Positions 43,615 to 51,276 of a stretch of 64,000 nt of DNA are shown here, piece after piece. The DNA lies in assembly GCF_000378085.1 (NCBI RefSeq), contig NZ_KB899214.1, positions 105,092 through 169,091 on the forward strand, written 5' to 3'. The notes under the pieces are model-generated. The model was given only the letters and a program-made list of their open reading frames with translations. It did not search any database and was not told where the DNA came from. Source of the DNA: Hoylesella loescheii DSM 19665 = JCM 12249 = ATCC 15930 (GTDB lineage Bacteria; Bacteroidota; Bacteroidia; Bacteroidales; Bacteroidaceae). Each line of letters opens with the position of its first letter. The first letter of the stretch is position 1. The position numbers and the translations under genes were made by a program.

Positions 43615-44067
43615 AAAACTACCTAACTCCATATCTTTAAGTCGCTTAACAATGACATCAAAGAGTATAGAGGGGCGCACCTCCTCCAATATTAGGCGCG
43701 CCAATTCCGATTGTCGGTCAATGGTGCGTCTGATGGTGTATTTCTTATTGAAGATGCCCCACACGCGCCTTTCGTGAGTTTCCTCCACCTCCTCGGTCAA
43801 GCCTTTGGCGCCAAGGATGAGAACAGCACAAATGTCGCCCAAGGCCTTGAAGTGGCGTGCATGGTGTAATACGGAGTTGAATATTTTCTCATTAGGCACG
43901 CGCTCGACAATGGGGAGCGTTGACACCAACTCTGACACGAGGATGAGAGTGCCCACCGACGGAGGTGCGATTTCATACGTCTTACCGCCTATCTCGATGC
44001 TCCCTATATTCTTTTCAAGGATAGCTGCCGCTACCTTTCCCTCTATCGTCTGTATTTGTTCCATCAT
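43552..44067 (-). CDS. phage tail assembly chaperone (G-like)
   Basis: A 171-residue protein directly upstream of the tape measure gene. It is helical after a short beta start (KNIGSIEIGGKTYEIAPPSVGT), ending LSEANILKPTREVV. Position and length match the G-type chaperone that coats the tape measure protein during tail assembly. Near codon 151-152 it contains the heptamer T-TTT-TTC, from which a -1 shift gives a longer form. The leader upstream (44068-44252) contains a tRNA-like sequence. Confidence 0.72.
   Translation of the reverse strand: MMEQIQTIEGKVAAAILEKNIGSIEIGGKTYEIAPPSVGTLILVSELVSTLPIVERVPNEKIFNSVLHHARHFKALGDICAVLILGAKGLTEEVEETHERRVWGIFNKKYTIRRTIDRQSELARLILEEVRPSILFDVIVKRLKDMELGSFFSITTSLSEANILKPTREVV
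43612..43618 (-). promoter_or_regulatory. programmed -1 frameshift site T-TTT-TTC
   Basis: Reading leftward, AGT TTT TTC in the chaperone frame gives the canonical X-XXY-YYZ slippery heptamer at 43618-43612. A -1 slip joins the two halves of the tail chaperone without any stop in the new frame. Confidence 0.8.
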
Positions 44068-44083
44068 TCGTTTACTAATTGTT

Positions 44084-44157
44084 TGGTGGGGATGCGGGAG
44101 TTGAACCCGCGAGCTGCCGTCATGAGCGTAACAGCCTGCCTCTAATCCTAATCCCCA
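44084..44157 (-). other. tRNA-like sequence (degenerate, CAT in anticodon position)
   Basis: On the minus strand TGGGGAT pairs with ATCCCCA, a perfect T-arm (GCGGG-TTCAACT-CCCGC) precedes the 3' strand, and CCA is encoded at the end. A CTCATGA loop sits where an anticodon loop would be (CAT, Met), but its stem has only three of five pairs and the D-arm does not pair. Acceptor length is 6 if CCA is taken as the true end. It is either a decayed phage tRNA or a tRNA-mimicking element in the chaperone leader. Confidence 0.4.
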
Positions 44158-44252
44158 ATAAGCGGTCTAACCTCCCTACCGCAAGGGGCTGTCTGTTCCA
44201 GCCGTCAACCAAATAAACCAAATGAAGAAAAATGTATCCTTGCGACAATCCG

Positions 44253-44768
44253 CTACGACCAATCGGACGCAGCCACCTTGAATTTCTTGTACAACTCGCC
44301 GTCGTCACACGCTAGGATTTTGAAAGAGAGGTCGACATATTGACCCTCTTCCTCCGACGAACCAGGTTTGAACGAGACGTGTGTCTTTCTAGCCTTGATG
44401 CCCGTCGCGCCGATATTCTTAGGCGTGATTTTGACCGAGAAGTAATCCGAAACCACGTTCGACTTGACCGTGAGTTCCTTTTTCGGCGTGTCAATGGTCG
44501 CGCCCGTAAACATGGATTCGGTCTCGAAATCCATCTCCTTAACGCGCGTGGTGATGGTGATGACGGGCTCGCCCTCTTCCTCGGCTACCACGACGCCACC
44601 TGACGCCTTAGCCGTGAGTTTCTCACCATCTTCAACCGAAATCGTGGTAGATTTGTCGTTGATGATGCCAACCGACTTGAGCGTAGTCGCCATTGCGTCA
44701 TTTGCGCCCGTCTTGCCAACTTCAACCTTACACTTCGACCACGACATGATAATGCTTTCTTTTGTCAT
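44253..44768 (-). CDS. phage major tail (tube) protein
   Basis: A 171-residue protein, mostly beta, starting MTKESIIMSWSKCKVEVGKTG and including ETESMFTGATIDTPKKELTVKSN. The order (connector proteins, this gene, chaperone, tape measure) is that of the major tail tube protein in long-tailed phages. The ATG at 44768 lies 14 bases after the upstream stop; a longer frame begins inside the previous gene with a non-ATG codon and is rejected. A later ATG at 44747 is also possible. Confidence 0.7.
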   Translation of the reverse strand: MTKESIIMSWSKCKVEVGKTGANDAMATTLKSVGIINDKSTTISVEDGEKLTAKASGGVVVAEEEGEPVITITTRVKEMDFETESMFTGATIDTPKKELTVKSNVVSDYFSVKITPKNIGATGIKARKTHVSFKPGSSEEEGQYVDLSFKILACDDGELYKKFKVAASDWS

Positions 44769-44781
44769 AATCTTATACTTT

Positions 44782-45192
44782 TTACGATGATAACCTATAA
44801 AATCTAATTCTTGCGTACACAACGTGTTGTTCCACGCCCTCTACCGCCATTGTGGTCGGCGACACGTCCGTCTGCATGCGATACTCGGTATTGGCGTTAT
44901 CGTTAACAAACGATTGTATCAATGCCTGCAATTCACCGATACGCGCTTTGTCGCTGACCTTTCGTGCGGTCTTCTGATAGGGGACATCGGGGACGTAGAC
45001 GTTGACGATGACAACACCAGACTGCACCTGCTCGTCAAGCCCCGCTAGGAATTTGACAACCAAATCCTCGGTGTGCGCGTTGTCGGGGCGCATGTCGGAG
45101 CGGTACACCCCGCCCTTGACTGCTTTTCCCAGCGGACTATCCTTGATGAAAGAATAGAAGTCCCGCTCAATCTGTTGTTCTGTCTTAACCAT
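44782..45192 (-). CDS. phage tail terminator / completion-like protein
   Basis: A 136-residue alpha/beta protein (FYSFIKDSPLGKAVKGGVYR, SGVVIVNVYVPDVPYQKTARK). It overlaps the upstream gene by 8 bases and precedes the tail tube gene, the slot usually filled by the tail terminator or head-tail joining protein. The family is not recognised by sequence. Confidence 0.55.
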   Translation of the reverse strand: MVKTEQQIERDFYSFIKDSPLGKAVKGGVYRSDMRPDNAHTEDLVVKFLAGLDEQVQSGVVIVNVYVPDVPYQKTARKVSDKARIGELQALIQSFVNDNANTEYRMQTDVSPTTMAVEGVEQHVVYARIRFYRLSS

Positions 45193-45682
45193 AACCCAAA
45201 CTCATATCTTGCATGAGGTCTTTCAAAAGGCTCTGCGCCTTTAAGTCGGCCGTTGTCAACACGTCCTTATGGTAGATATTCTCAACGTAGGCCGCATAGC
45301 GCATGCCAGCGCAGATAATCAGTACAATGCCCTGCGGGTATTGCGCTTGCAGCTTCTTCAATAGGTTTTCCGCAGCGGTCACGCCCTGCGCGCCATTGCC
45401 CGCCTTGCCGCCATACTGCTTTGGAATACCCTGCTTGACGGGCTTGCCGTCTTGGAGCACCATGTACCCGATTGACGACCGAAGATTGCCCGTAATGTCA
45501 TTATAGCTGCCATTCTCACGCGCTATGCGCACACACTCTTCACCAATGTAGGTGAGCTGCTCGATAAGGGCTTTGGCGATGTCCGCGAGCTTCATCTTCA
45601 AGCCCTTTTGGAGTTTCAAGACGTTAGTCTTATTGACCAACGCGCCTTTGTACTTCCCGCTTGTCGGTGACTTCCCTGCCAT
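45185..45682 (-). CDS. HK97 gp10-like head-tail connector protein
   Basis: A 165-residue protein with a long basic helix at the start (LVNKTNVLKLQKGLKMKLADIAKALIEQL) and NDITGNLRSSIGYMVL, the NLR-S-I-GY type motif seen in HK97 gp10-like tail-completion proteins. AGMRYAAYVENIYHKDVL near the C-terminus is the other usual block. It would join head and tail. Short gaps on both sides place it in the connector cluster. Confidence 0.7.
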   Translation of the reverse strand: MAGKSPTSGKYKGALVNKTNVLKLQKGLKMKLADIAKALIEQLTYIGEECVRIARENGSYNDITGNLRSSIGYMVLQDGKPVKQGIPKQYGGKAGNGAQGVTAAENLLKKLQAQYPQGIVLIICAGMRYAAYVENIYHKDVLTTADLKAQSLLKDLMQDMSLGYG

Positions 45683-45685
45683 TGC

Positions 45686-46000
45686 CTATACCATTATCTG
45701 TGTGCGTCCTACGGTGGTAAGAGGCTCGGAACTCAACACTCGGTATTCGCCCAGTTCCTCTCCGTGACGCTCCAACTTGACGCGGACGTGCGGAAAAGGC
45801 ATGACCTCAACCAAGATGAGGAAAGACGCTTGGCGAAACTCACCGTCCTCGTACTTTCCCTTACGAGTGTCCGAATTGGTCTTGATTGAACAAGGGATGG
45901 GCGCACTCCATGCGCTCTGCGCGGTGTCGGCCACCTCGCCCCACTCATTCAACCCTCCGCCATTGGGCATCTCGTACCTTAGAGTTCCGTTTGTCCTCAT
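45686..46000 (-). CDS. phage head closure-like protein
   Basis: A 104-residue, mostly beta protein (GTLRYEMPNGGGLNEWGEVADTA, FLILVEVMPFPHVRVKLERHG). Size and position between an early connector and the gp10-like protein fit a head-closure or stopper protein. No exact family is claimed. Confidence 0.55.
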   Translation of the reverse strand: MRTNGTLRYEMPNGGGLNEWGEVADTAQSAWSAPIPCSIKTNSDTRKGKYEDGEFRQASFLILVEVMPFPHVRVKLERHGEELGEYRVLSSEPLTTVGRTQIMV

Positions 46001-46009
46001 ACCATCATA

Positions 46010-46342
46010 TTACCATAAGTGTGTGCCATCCTCAATAGTCGTAGCTTCACCGCCCAATACCTCGTCTACGTCAACTCCATAAACGCCACACCAATATTTG
46101 ATGCTGTTCCGTATCGCGTCCTCGCGCACGGCCGTCGATACACCGTTTTCGGAACGGCTGCTCTCGACAAAGCCCATGACGAGCCGCACGGCCGTACAGA
46201 ACAATTCCTTGTCTGTCGGCGTGGCCTCGCCATCGGGCGATATTCCGTGGCTCGCAAGCACGAACCTAACGGTCGCGTTATCGGGGTAGAATGTGTTAAC
46301 GATGGCGTTACACAAACTTTTTGTCGCATCGAGGTTGGTCAT
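46010..46342 (-). CDS. phage head-tail connector protein
   Basis: A 110-residue helical protein (LDATKSLCNAIVNTFYPDN, KELFCTAVRLVMGFVESS). It is the first gene after the major capsid gene, with 3 bases between, where the gp6-type adaptor that docks on the portal is usually found. It may be one of the DUF6706-like proteins of Bacteroidales phages, from memory. Confidence 0.55.
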   Translation of the reverse strand: MTNLDATKSLCNAIVNTFYPDNATVRFVLASHGISPDGEATPTDKELFCTAVRLVMGFVESSRSENGVSTAVREDAIRNSIKYWCGVYGVDVDEVLGGEATTIEDGTHLW

Positions 46343-46345
46343 GGG

Positions 46346-47452
46346 CTAGTTCTGCGTTTTGAGGGTGTAGATTCCGTTCATTTCCGTGATGACGGGAAGC
46401 GCCAGCACCTCCGCCTTAGTGAACTCAACGCCGTTCGAACCCTGTGTCTCGCCAACGCCCCACTGCGATACGCGCACGCGTCCGTAGTTGGAGTAGGCGA
46501 CGCCGTTCTCGGGTTTCAACTCGTTGTTCGCCCATGCATTCTTGACTACGCCAAGTTGGCCGTCTGGAACAAAGACGATGTTCTTCTCATTCCATGGATT
46601 GTAGGGCGTGCGTACCGTGCCGTTTTGAATGACAACTTGGCGACGCATGGGTTCGAAGACTGGATAGCCGTTCTCTTCCATGTACGCGTTGATGTCACGC
46701 AGCTGCACGATGCGCGAAGACTTGTCCGTGCCGTGTATCATCTGCTTCATCTTTTTCGACCTACACATGTAGGAGATGAGAGACGGGGCGAGGAGAGCCT
46801 TGCCGAAGACAACCTTGTCTTGCGCCACGTCGATGATTGCCTGAATGTCTTCGAAGCAGTCCACGGTGTCGATATTGGCGGCCGTCCAATCGGTCTTCGA
46901 CTTCGCGATGTTCTCCTTGGGCTGATTATAGCTGATAGAGCCACGCACACCGCCCTCGGGGTTGGTCGTGGCGTCCAGCTCGAACTTGCCCTCATTGGAG
47001 AGCGCACCGAGGAAAATCATGTCCAGCTTACCCAACACGGAGCGCACCACGTTCTGCACGTTGCCCCACATGAGGTCTACCAGCTGTTGCGTCTTCACCT
47101 TGTCGGGCAATGACTTGCTGTCCAAGATTTGGAGAACCTTGCGGTAGTCCTGAATGGTGAGGGGTAGGGTGATGGCGTGGTTGAGGACGACCTCTTTCAA
47201 GGTGTCCAGCCCGTGAGTGCCAAGGATGGCCTCTTTCGAGTTCTCCCCGATGGTGGGGGCGGCCACGGTCAAATTGTACTGCCCGATAAGTTCTTCGAAG
47301 TTCAGCCCGACTGTCGGGACATCCCATTTGAGGAACCGTTCGAAAATGATGTTGTCAAACAGCCGCTTGTTAAGCTCGCTGATTGCGTCAAAGCGTACCT
47401 GCACGTTCTTAGTGAGTTCGCCGAATACGGAGCTAAAAGTGAATTGTGCCAT
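46346..47452 (-). CDS. phage major capsid protein
   Basis: A 368-residue protein with HK97-like character: an N-terminal arm (MAQFTFSSVFGELTKNVQVRFD), a long alpha/beta core (DKVVFGKALLAPSLISYMCRSKK) and a C-terminal axial domain ending LPVITEMNGIYTLKTQN. It follows scaffold and decoration genes, the usual order. The ATG at 47452 is preferred; the open frame has another ATG three codons earlier that touches the upstream stop. Confidence 0.8.
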   Translation of the reverse strand: MAQFTFSSVFGELTKNVQVRFDAISELNKRLFDNIIFERFLKWDVPTVGLNFEELIGQYNLTVAAPTIGENSKEAILGTHGLDTLKEVVLNHAITLPLTIQDYRKVLQILDSKSLPDKVKTQQLVDLMWGNVQNVVRSVLGKLDMIFLGALSNEGKFELDATTNPEGGVRGSISYNQPKENIAKSKTDWTAANIDTVDCFEDIQAIIDVAQDKVVFGKALLAPSLISYMCRSKKMKQMIHGTDKSSRIVQLRDINAYMEENGYPVFEPMRRQVVIQNGTVRTPYNPWNEKNIVFVPDGQLGVVKNAWANNELKPENGVAYSNYGRVRVSQWGVGETQGSNGVEFTKAEVLALPVITEMNGIYTLKTQN

Positions 47453-47460
47453 AACTTGCA

Positions 47461-48063
47461 TTACTGTTTGATGAACAAGATGTTCGGGTTATACTTCATG
47501 CAGATGCCGTTGAGCCAATCTGCGATAACGGGACATGCGAGGCTGGGGTAGAGGACTACCGCCTCGTAGGCCGCATCGATGGTGGGGATGCCCCTGCCGT
47601 TAAACTCCTTGTCCGCACCTACTACCGCATTAGGCATGTACTTCGGGCTGGACGAGCCGCCTTGCAGCTCCGTACCCTCCACAATCACGTCATTCTCGGC
47701 CAATCCCGTATAGGCGGCTGATAACGTAAGCGTGTCGTACGCGTCATTGGTAGTGTCGATGGACTTGATTGTCGGGGCTGCGGTTGATGCTCCAACCTTA
47801 GTGATGGTGTCACCAACGGTGAACAGATGCCCCTTGGGAACGCGCGGAGCGGTAGTCGTACCGCCTTTGAGGATGGTAGCCGTCTTGCACACCGCGGCTG
47901 TCATCTTCTCGAAATCCACCTTGATGGGCGTACCACGCCTAAGCAATGTCCCTATGGGGAGCTGCTGCTCGGGCTTGAAGCCGCCAGGCAGTATCTTGCA
48001 TTCGCCTCGCCAAATGGAGGGGAAGCTGCCCGAGAGGTGGGTTCTTTCAAATTCAATTGCCAT
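47461..48063 (-). CDS. phage head decoration / structural protein
   Basis: A 200-residue protein with a beta-rich middle containing repeated Gly/Thr loops (LFTVGDTITKVGASTAAPTIKSID, LTLSAAYTGLAENDVIVEG), like head-stabilising decoration proteins, and a C-terminal helix-poor tail. It lies between the scaffold and the major capsid genes. Role is inferred from place and character. Confidence 0.6.
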   Translation of the reverse strand: MAIEFERTHLSGSFPSIWRGECKILPGGFKPEQQLPIGTLLRRGTPIKVDFEKMTAAVCKTATILKGGTTTAPRVPKGHLFTVGDTITKVGASTAAPTIKSIDTTNDAYDTLTLSAAYTGLAENDVIVEGTELQGGSSSPKYMPNAVVGADKEFNGRGIPTIDAAYEAVVLYPSLACPVIADWLNGICMKYNPNILFIKQ

Positions 48064-48099
48064 GTTACATTCGAATTTAAAGGGTGAAACAAAAAATGA

Positions 48100-48708
48100 T
48101 TACTTGCTGGGCAAGCTTTCAGCCCAAGCCTTGGCATCAGCTTTCATGGCCTCTTCCGTCTTGCCCGTCTCCAATGCCGCGCCTTTGGGCATCAGATTGC
48201 TGTTGACCCAATCCTGCTTGACGGCCTCCAACTCCTTGTCTAAATCCGCATCGTCAGCGAATGACATGCGACTAACCAATGATTGGGGCAGCCCTAGCTT
48301 CTTGGCCTTTTCGGCAATGATGTTGTTTCGCTCCGCTTTGGTCTTCTCCGCTTTTAGGGTCTGGTTTTCTGTCTCCAAATCGGAAATCTTCTTGTTTACC
48401 GTCTCCATCTGCTTCTTAAACCATTCGGGCACGTCCTTGTCATCATTGCCTTCGTTATCACCCCCACCGTCGCCATCCTTGCTTGATGGTTTAGGCTGGT
48501 TGCGATTTTTGCTCGTCTTTCTCGTGATTTCCCCTTGCATCGCCTTTGCATAAGGCACGAGCAAATCCGCTTTTGCAGCGACGTCCTCTTCCGAGGCGTC
48601 CTCTTCAAGGCCTTGTGAACCCAATTCGCTGAGTTCGTCCAATGCCTTGTCTGTTAATCCCATGTCCTTGCACTTCTCGGACAAGGTCTTACGTAGTTTC
48701 TTGTTCAT
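48100..48708 (-). CDS. phage capsid scaffolding protein (GP20-like)
   Basis: A 202-residue, highly charged protein with an acidic linker (GDGGGDNEGNDDKD) followed by a coiled coil (WFKKQMETVNKKISDLETENQTLKAEKTKAE), the layout of scaffold proteins upstream of capsid genes. The ATG at 48708 is chosen; an upstream TTG start adds nine residues but would precede the promoter-proximal leader. First gene of the structural operon that starts at promoter B. Confidence 0.72.
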   Translation of the reverse strand: MNKKLRKTLSEKCKDMGLTDKALDELSELGSQGLEEDASEEDVAAKADLLVPYAKAMQGEITRKTSKNRNQPKPSSKDGDGGGDNEGNDDKDVPEWFKKQMETVNKKISDLETENQTLKAEKTKAERNNIIAEKAKKLGLPQSLVSRMSFADDADLDKELEAVKQDWVNSNLMPKGAALETGKTEEAMKADAKAWAESLPSK

Positions 48709-48736
48709 ACTTATTTTGGTTTGTATAATTTTCAAG

Positions 48737-48777
48737 CAAAAATAGCGAATAAAAAGAATGGATACTCAATAAGTATC
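48737..48777 (-). promoter_or_regulatory. phage late promoter with dyad operator (site B)
   Basis: Minus strand -7 box TATTTTTG (48744-48737), about 29 bases before the scaffold ATG. The dyad GATACT-CAATA-AGTATC lies at 48761-48777, centred 25 bases upstream of the -7 box. No good -33 TTTG is present. Confidence 0.65.
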
Positions 48778-48873
48778 TCGATTTTCGTATTTTTAACTAT
48801 ATGGAAAATGCTTTTATAGTGGGTGTTTCACGTAGGTTTTGTATATTCTGCTTTGAAATAAGTCGCTAAAACC

Positions 48874-48930
48874 TTGCATATTTTAAAAATATGTAGTATT
48901 TTTGCGCTATAAAAGACACCCAACAAGTAC
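48874..48930 (+). promoter_or_regulatory. promoter of the methyltransferase cassette with operator-like site C
   Basis: TTG (48874-48876), 20 bases, TATTTTTG (48897-48904) is a complete promoter. The dyad-like GACACC-CAACA-AGTACT (48915-48931) lies just after the likely start site, where a bound protein would block rather than help transcription. Confidence 0.6.
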
Positions 48931-48951
48931 TTTATTTAAATTCAACGCAAT

Positions 48952-50397
48952 ATGAGATTATTCACAGACAATTCGGACTTTTATCCGACACCTGAAGAGG
49001 TGATTAACACAATGATGATGGGGGAAAACATCATCGGTAAGACAATTCTTGAGCCGTCGGCAGGCAGCGGTAATATCGTCCGCTGGCTGAAAGAAAATGG
49101 TGTAGGCGAAGTTATCGCATGCGAGAAAGACAGACATCTGCAAAAACTCTTGGCGGGCGAGTGCCAACTGTTGGCCGAGGACTTCTTGTCCGTAACGGCC
49201 GAGCAGGTGAGCCACATCGACTACATAGTGATGAACCCCCCATTCTCCGCAGGCATGAAGCACATCATGCACGCATACGAAATCGCACCCGCAGGATGTG
49301 TGATTATCGCGCTGTGTAATGATGCCAACACACGCAGGTACGACACGGAGAGCCTAAAATTCGGGGAATTGATAGAGGCGAATGGGCATAAAGAATACCT
49401 AGGTCGTGTGTTTGACACGGCCGAGCGGAGGACCAACGTGGAGGTGGCGATGATAAAACTGTATAAGGCAGGCGAGGGCGATGCCGAGTTTGACAACTAT
49501 ATGTTCACGTCCGAGGACGACATGCTTAACGCCAACCAAACCGAGGGGTTGGTGCAATATAACCTTGTGCGTGACCTCGTTAACCGCTATGTCTCGGCCG
49601 TCAAACTCTTTGACGAGACGATGGCAGCCGCCAATAAGATTAACGACATGGCGCGCTTCGACGACGGAGACCGCACACGCGCACACTACCTGCCGATAGA
49701 GTTCGGTGCGTACAGCTCCGATGGGAAGCACATACACGTGACACGCCAGCAGTACAAAAAGCAGATGCAGAGATATTATTGGCGCATCATCTTCGATAAG
49801 CTCAACATGGAGAAGTACGCCACGAATGGCTTACGTGAGCAGCTAAACCGCTTCATTGAGAAGCAAGTTGAGGTGCCATTCACAATGCACAATATATATC
49901 AGGTGCTCAACATGGTAATGCAGACCACTGGGCAGCGTATGGATAAGGCCTTGTTAGAGGCTTTCGACCTCATCTGCTCGTTATCGGCCGAAAATTCGAC
50001 CGCTGGGGAGAAGTGGAAGACAAATGCCAATTATATGGTCAATCGCAAGTTCATCGTGCCGTACATGACAAGCTACGATGCGCGGTGGCCACGAGACTAC
50101 GTAACGTTAAGTTATAGCAGCAATGAAACAAAAGTTATAGATGTCGTAAAGGCCTTGTGCTATATCACGGGTACTGATTATAATAGCATCAGGCCTTTGA
50201 ACGGACTTATCTATGAAAGCAAGATACCTTACGGGGAGTGGTTCGAATGGGGCTTCTTCCGCGTCAAGGCTTTTAAAAAAGGCACGATGCACTTCGAGTT
50301 CTTAGATGAGGCTGTCTGGGCGAAATTCAACCAAGCGGTAGCCAAACAAAGGGGTTGGGTGCTGCCTAAGAAGAGCGGGAATAAGAGAAAACAATAA
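48952..50397 (+). CDS. DNA adenine methyltransferase-like protein with DUF4942 domain
   Basis: A 481-residue protein. Residues 1-170 are a methyltransferase: EPSAGSGN (34-41) binds S-adenosylmethionine and NPPF (95-98) is the catalytic motif of N6-adenine enzymes. The rest (from about 190) matches DUF4942, usually found with such a methyltransferase. It could protect phage DNA against host restriction or mark DNA for gene control. It faces right, against all other phage structural genes, and has its own promoter; three small genes follow it. Confidence 0.85.
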   Translation: MRLFTDNSDFYPTPEEVINTMMMGENIIGKTILEPSAGSGNIVRWLKENGVGEVIACEKDRHLQKLLAGECQLLAEDFLSVTAEQVSHIDYIVMNPPFSAGMKHIMHAYEIAPAGCVIIALCNDANTRRYDTESLKFGELIEANGHKEYLGRVFDTAERRTNVEVAMIKLYKAGEGDAEFDNYMFTSEDDMLNANQTEGLVQYNLVRDLVNRYVSAVKLFDETMAAANKINDMARFDDGDRTRAHYLPIEFGAYSSDGKHIHVTRQQYKKQMQRYYWRIIFDKLNMEKYATNGLREQLNRFIEKQVEVPFTMHNIYQVLNMVMQTTGQRMDKALLEAFDLICSLSAENSTAGEKWKTNANYMVNRKFIVPYMTSYDARWPRDYVTLSYSSNETKVIDVVKALCYITGTDYNSIRPLNGLIYESKIPYGEWFEWGFFRVKAFKKGTMHFEFLDEAVWAKFNQAVAKQRGWVLPKKSGNKRKQ

Positions 50398-50402
50398 TAT
50401 TA

Positions 50403-50431
50403 ATCGGGGGTGGGATAATCGCCCATCCCCA
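50403..50431 (+). other. hairpin after the methyltransferase gene
   Basis: GGGGTGGG and CCCATCCCC pair with one bulged base around a short loop, in the 49-base gap before the next gene. No T-run follows, so processing or partial termination is as likely as full termination. Confidence 0.35.
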
Positions 50432-50446
50432 CAATGCTATACAATC

Positions 50447-50641
50447 ATGACAAATTCGGAAATGGACAAGCTAGGCGCGCTATTAGAACAGCGATACAGT
50501 CTCTTTCACGCAGACCTAATCATGCGCGCTATCTTGGATGAGAGCGTGTCGCGCGAAGACTTCATGCATGGAAGTGAGGAGATACTCGCCAATGAGGTAG
50601 ACGAAGACGAATACACGCCCCAATGCTGGGCTGGAATATAA
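50447..50641 (+). CDS. hypothetical protein, 64 residues (methyltransferase cassette)
   Basis: Not recognised. Mostly helical and acidic (MDKLGALLEQRYSLFHADLI), no membrane segment. It follows the methyltransferase gene by 49 bases in the same direction and is followed by a strong hairpin. Confidence 0.6.
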   Translation: MTNSEMDKLGALLEQRYSLFHADLIMRAILDESVSREDFMHGSEEILANEVDEDEYTPQCWAGI

Positions 50642-50647
50642 TAACTT

Positions 50648-50684
50648 GGCTGTCTGTGCGTTATATGAGTGCGCACGGGCAGCC
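50648..50684 (+). other. long hairpin in the methyltransferase cassette
   Basis: GGCTGTCTGTGCG (50648-50660) and CGCACGGGCAGCC (50672-50684) form a 13-bp stem with two G-T pairs and an 11-base loop, filling the gap between two small genes. An A-rich stretch, not Ts, follows. Confidence 0.5.
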
Positions 50685-50698
50685 TCAATAAAGCAATA

Positions 50699-50935
50699 AT
50701 GAATAATAAATATAAGGCGAAAGTGGTGCATTTGCACTTAAAAGAGCCGAGAAACGGGCAGTCGGACTTCTATTTCGGCTCGGTATTAGCGATGTATAGT
50801 GTGTTGACGCGCGAGGATGTAGGCGCGCATTATCGCACGATAACGCAGGTACTACTCCATTCAGGGGTGTACGAGAACAAGAAATGCATCGTGCGATTGG
50901 GTGAGTTGATTAGGAAGAGACACAACGAACATTAA
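50699..50935 (+). CDS. hypothetical protein, 78 residues
   Basis: Not recognised. A basic alpha/beta protein (AKVVHLHLKEPRNGQSDFYFGSVLAMYSVL) ending in a basic helix (LIRKRHNEH), which could bind nucleic acid. The ATG at 50699 follows the hairpin; the frame open further upstream runs through the hairpin and is rejected. Confidence 0.6.
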   Translation: MNNKYKAKVVHLHLKEPRNGQSDFYFGSVLAMYSVLTREDVGAHYRTITQVLLHSGVYENKKCIVRLGELIRKRHNEH

Positions 50936-50943
50936 AGTATGAT

Positions 50944-51276
50944 ATGGTAAAAAATGAACTTATAAAAAAGTGTAAATTCTATCGGGGTGAGGAGACATTC
51001 CCCTCCGAAATGTCCAATACAATGTACGCATTCCTATTTTGGGAGGCTGAGTGGGCATACGTTACCTACTATAACGCCCAAGAGGAAGAAAATGCCATTA
51101 AGGCATACTTGGAGGCAGGACTTGGTGGGGCTAATCTTGAAATAACCACACCACTATTAGCGTGGTTATTCGCCATCTATTGTAAGGGGGCGGATATTGA
51201 CATTACAACCGCTGCCGTATACTTTCGCCAGAGGGTATTACCTACTTATGTGGCTTCTACTTCGAGGATGATATAG
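50944..51276 (+). CDS. hypothetical protein, 110 residues, overlapping the head gene 3' end
   Basis: Not recognised. Helical, with a tryptophan- and tyrosine-rich centre (FLFWEAEWAYVTYYNAQEEE). It is the last gene of the rightward cassette, and its last 31 bases overlap the 3' end of the leftward minor head gene, so the two stops cross. No terminator is visible between them. Confidence 0.6.
   Translation: MVKNELIKKCKFYRGEETFPSEMSNTMYAFLFWEAEWAYVTYYNAQEEENAIKAYLEAGLGGANLEITTPLLAWLFAIYCKGADIDITTAAVYFRQRVLPTYVASTSRMI

Noticed and set aside
44120..44308. 62-codon minus-strand frame over the tail tube end and the tRNA-like sequence
   Set aside because: Overlaps the tail tube gene in another frame, is Arg-rich and has no homologue I recognise.
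46019..47113. 364-codon open frame on the plus strand opposite the capsid and connector genes
   Set aside because: It is the antisense of genes with clear capsid and connector character in a tight operon. No coding features or start context of its own.
48952..50397. Methyltransferase considered as part of a restriction-modification pair
   Set aside because: None of the three following small genes looks like a restriction enzyme.
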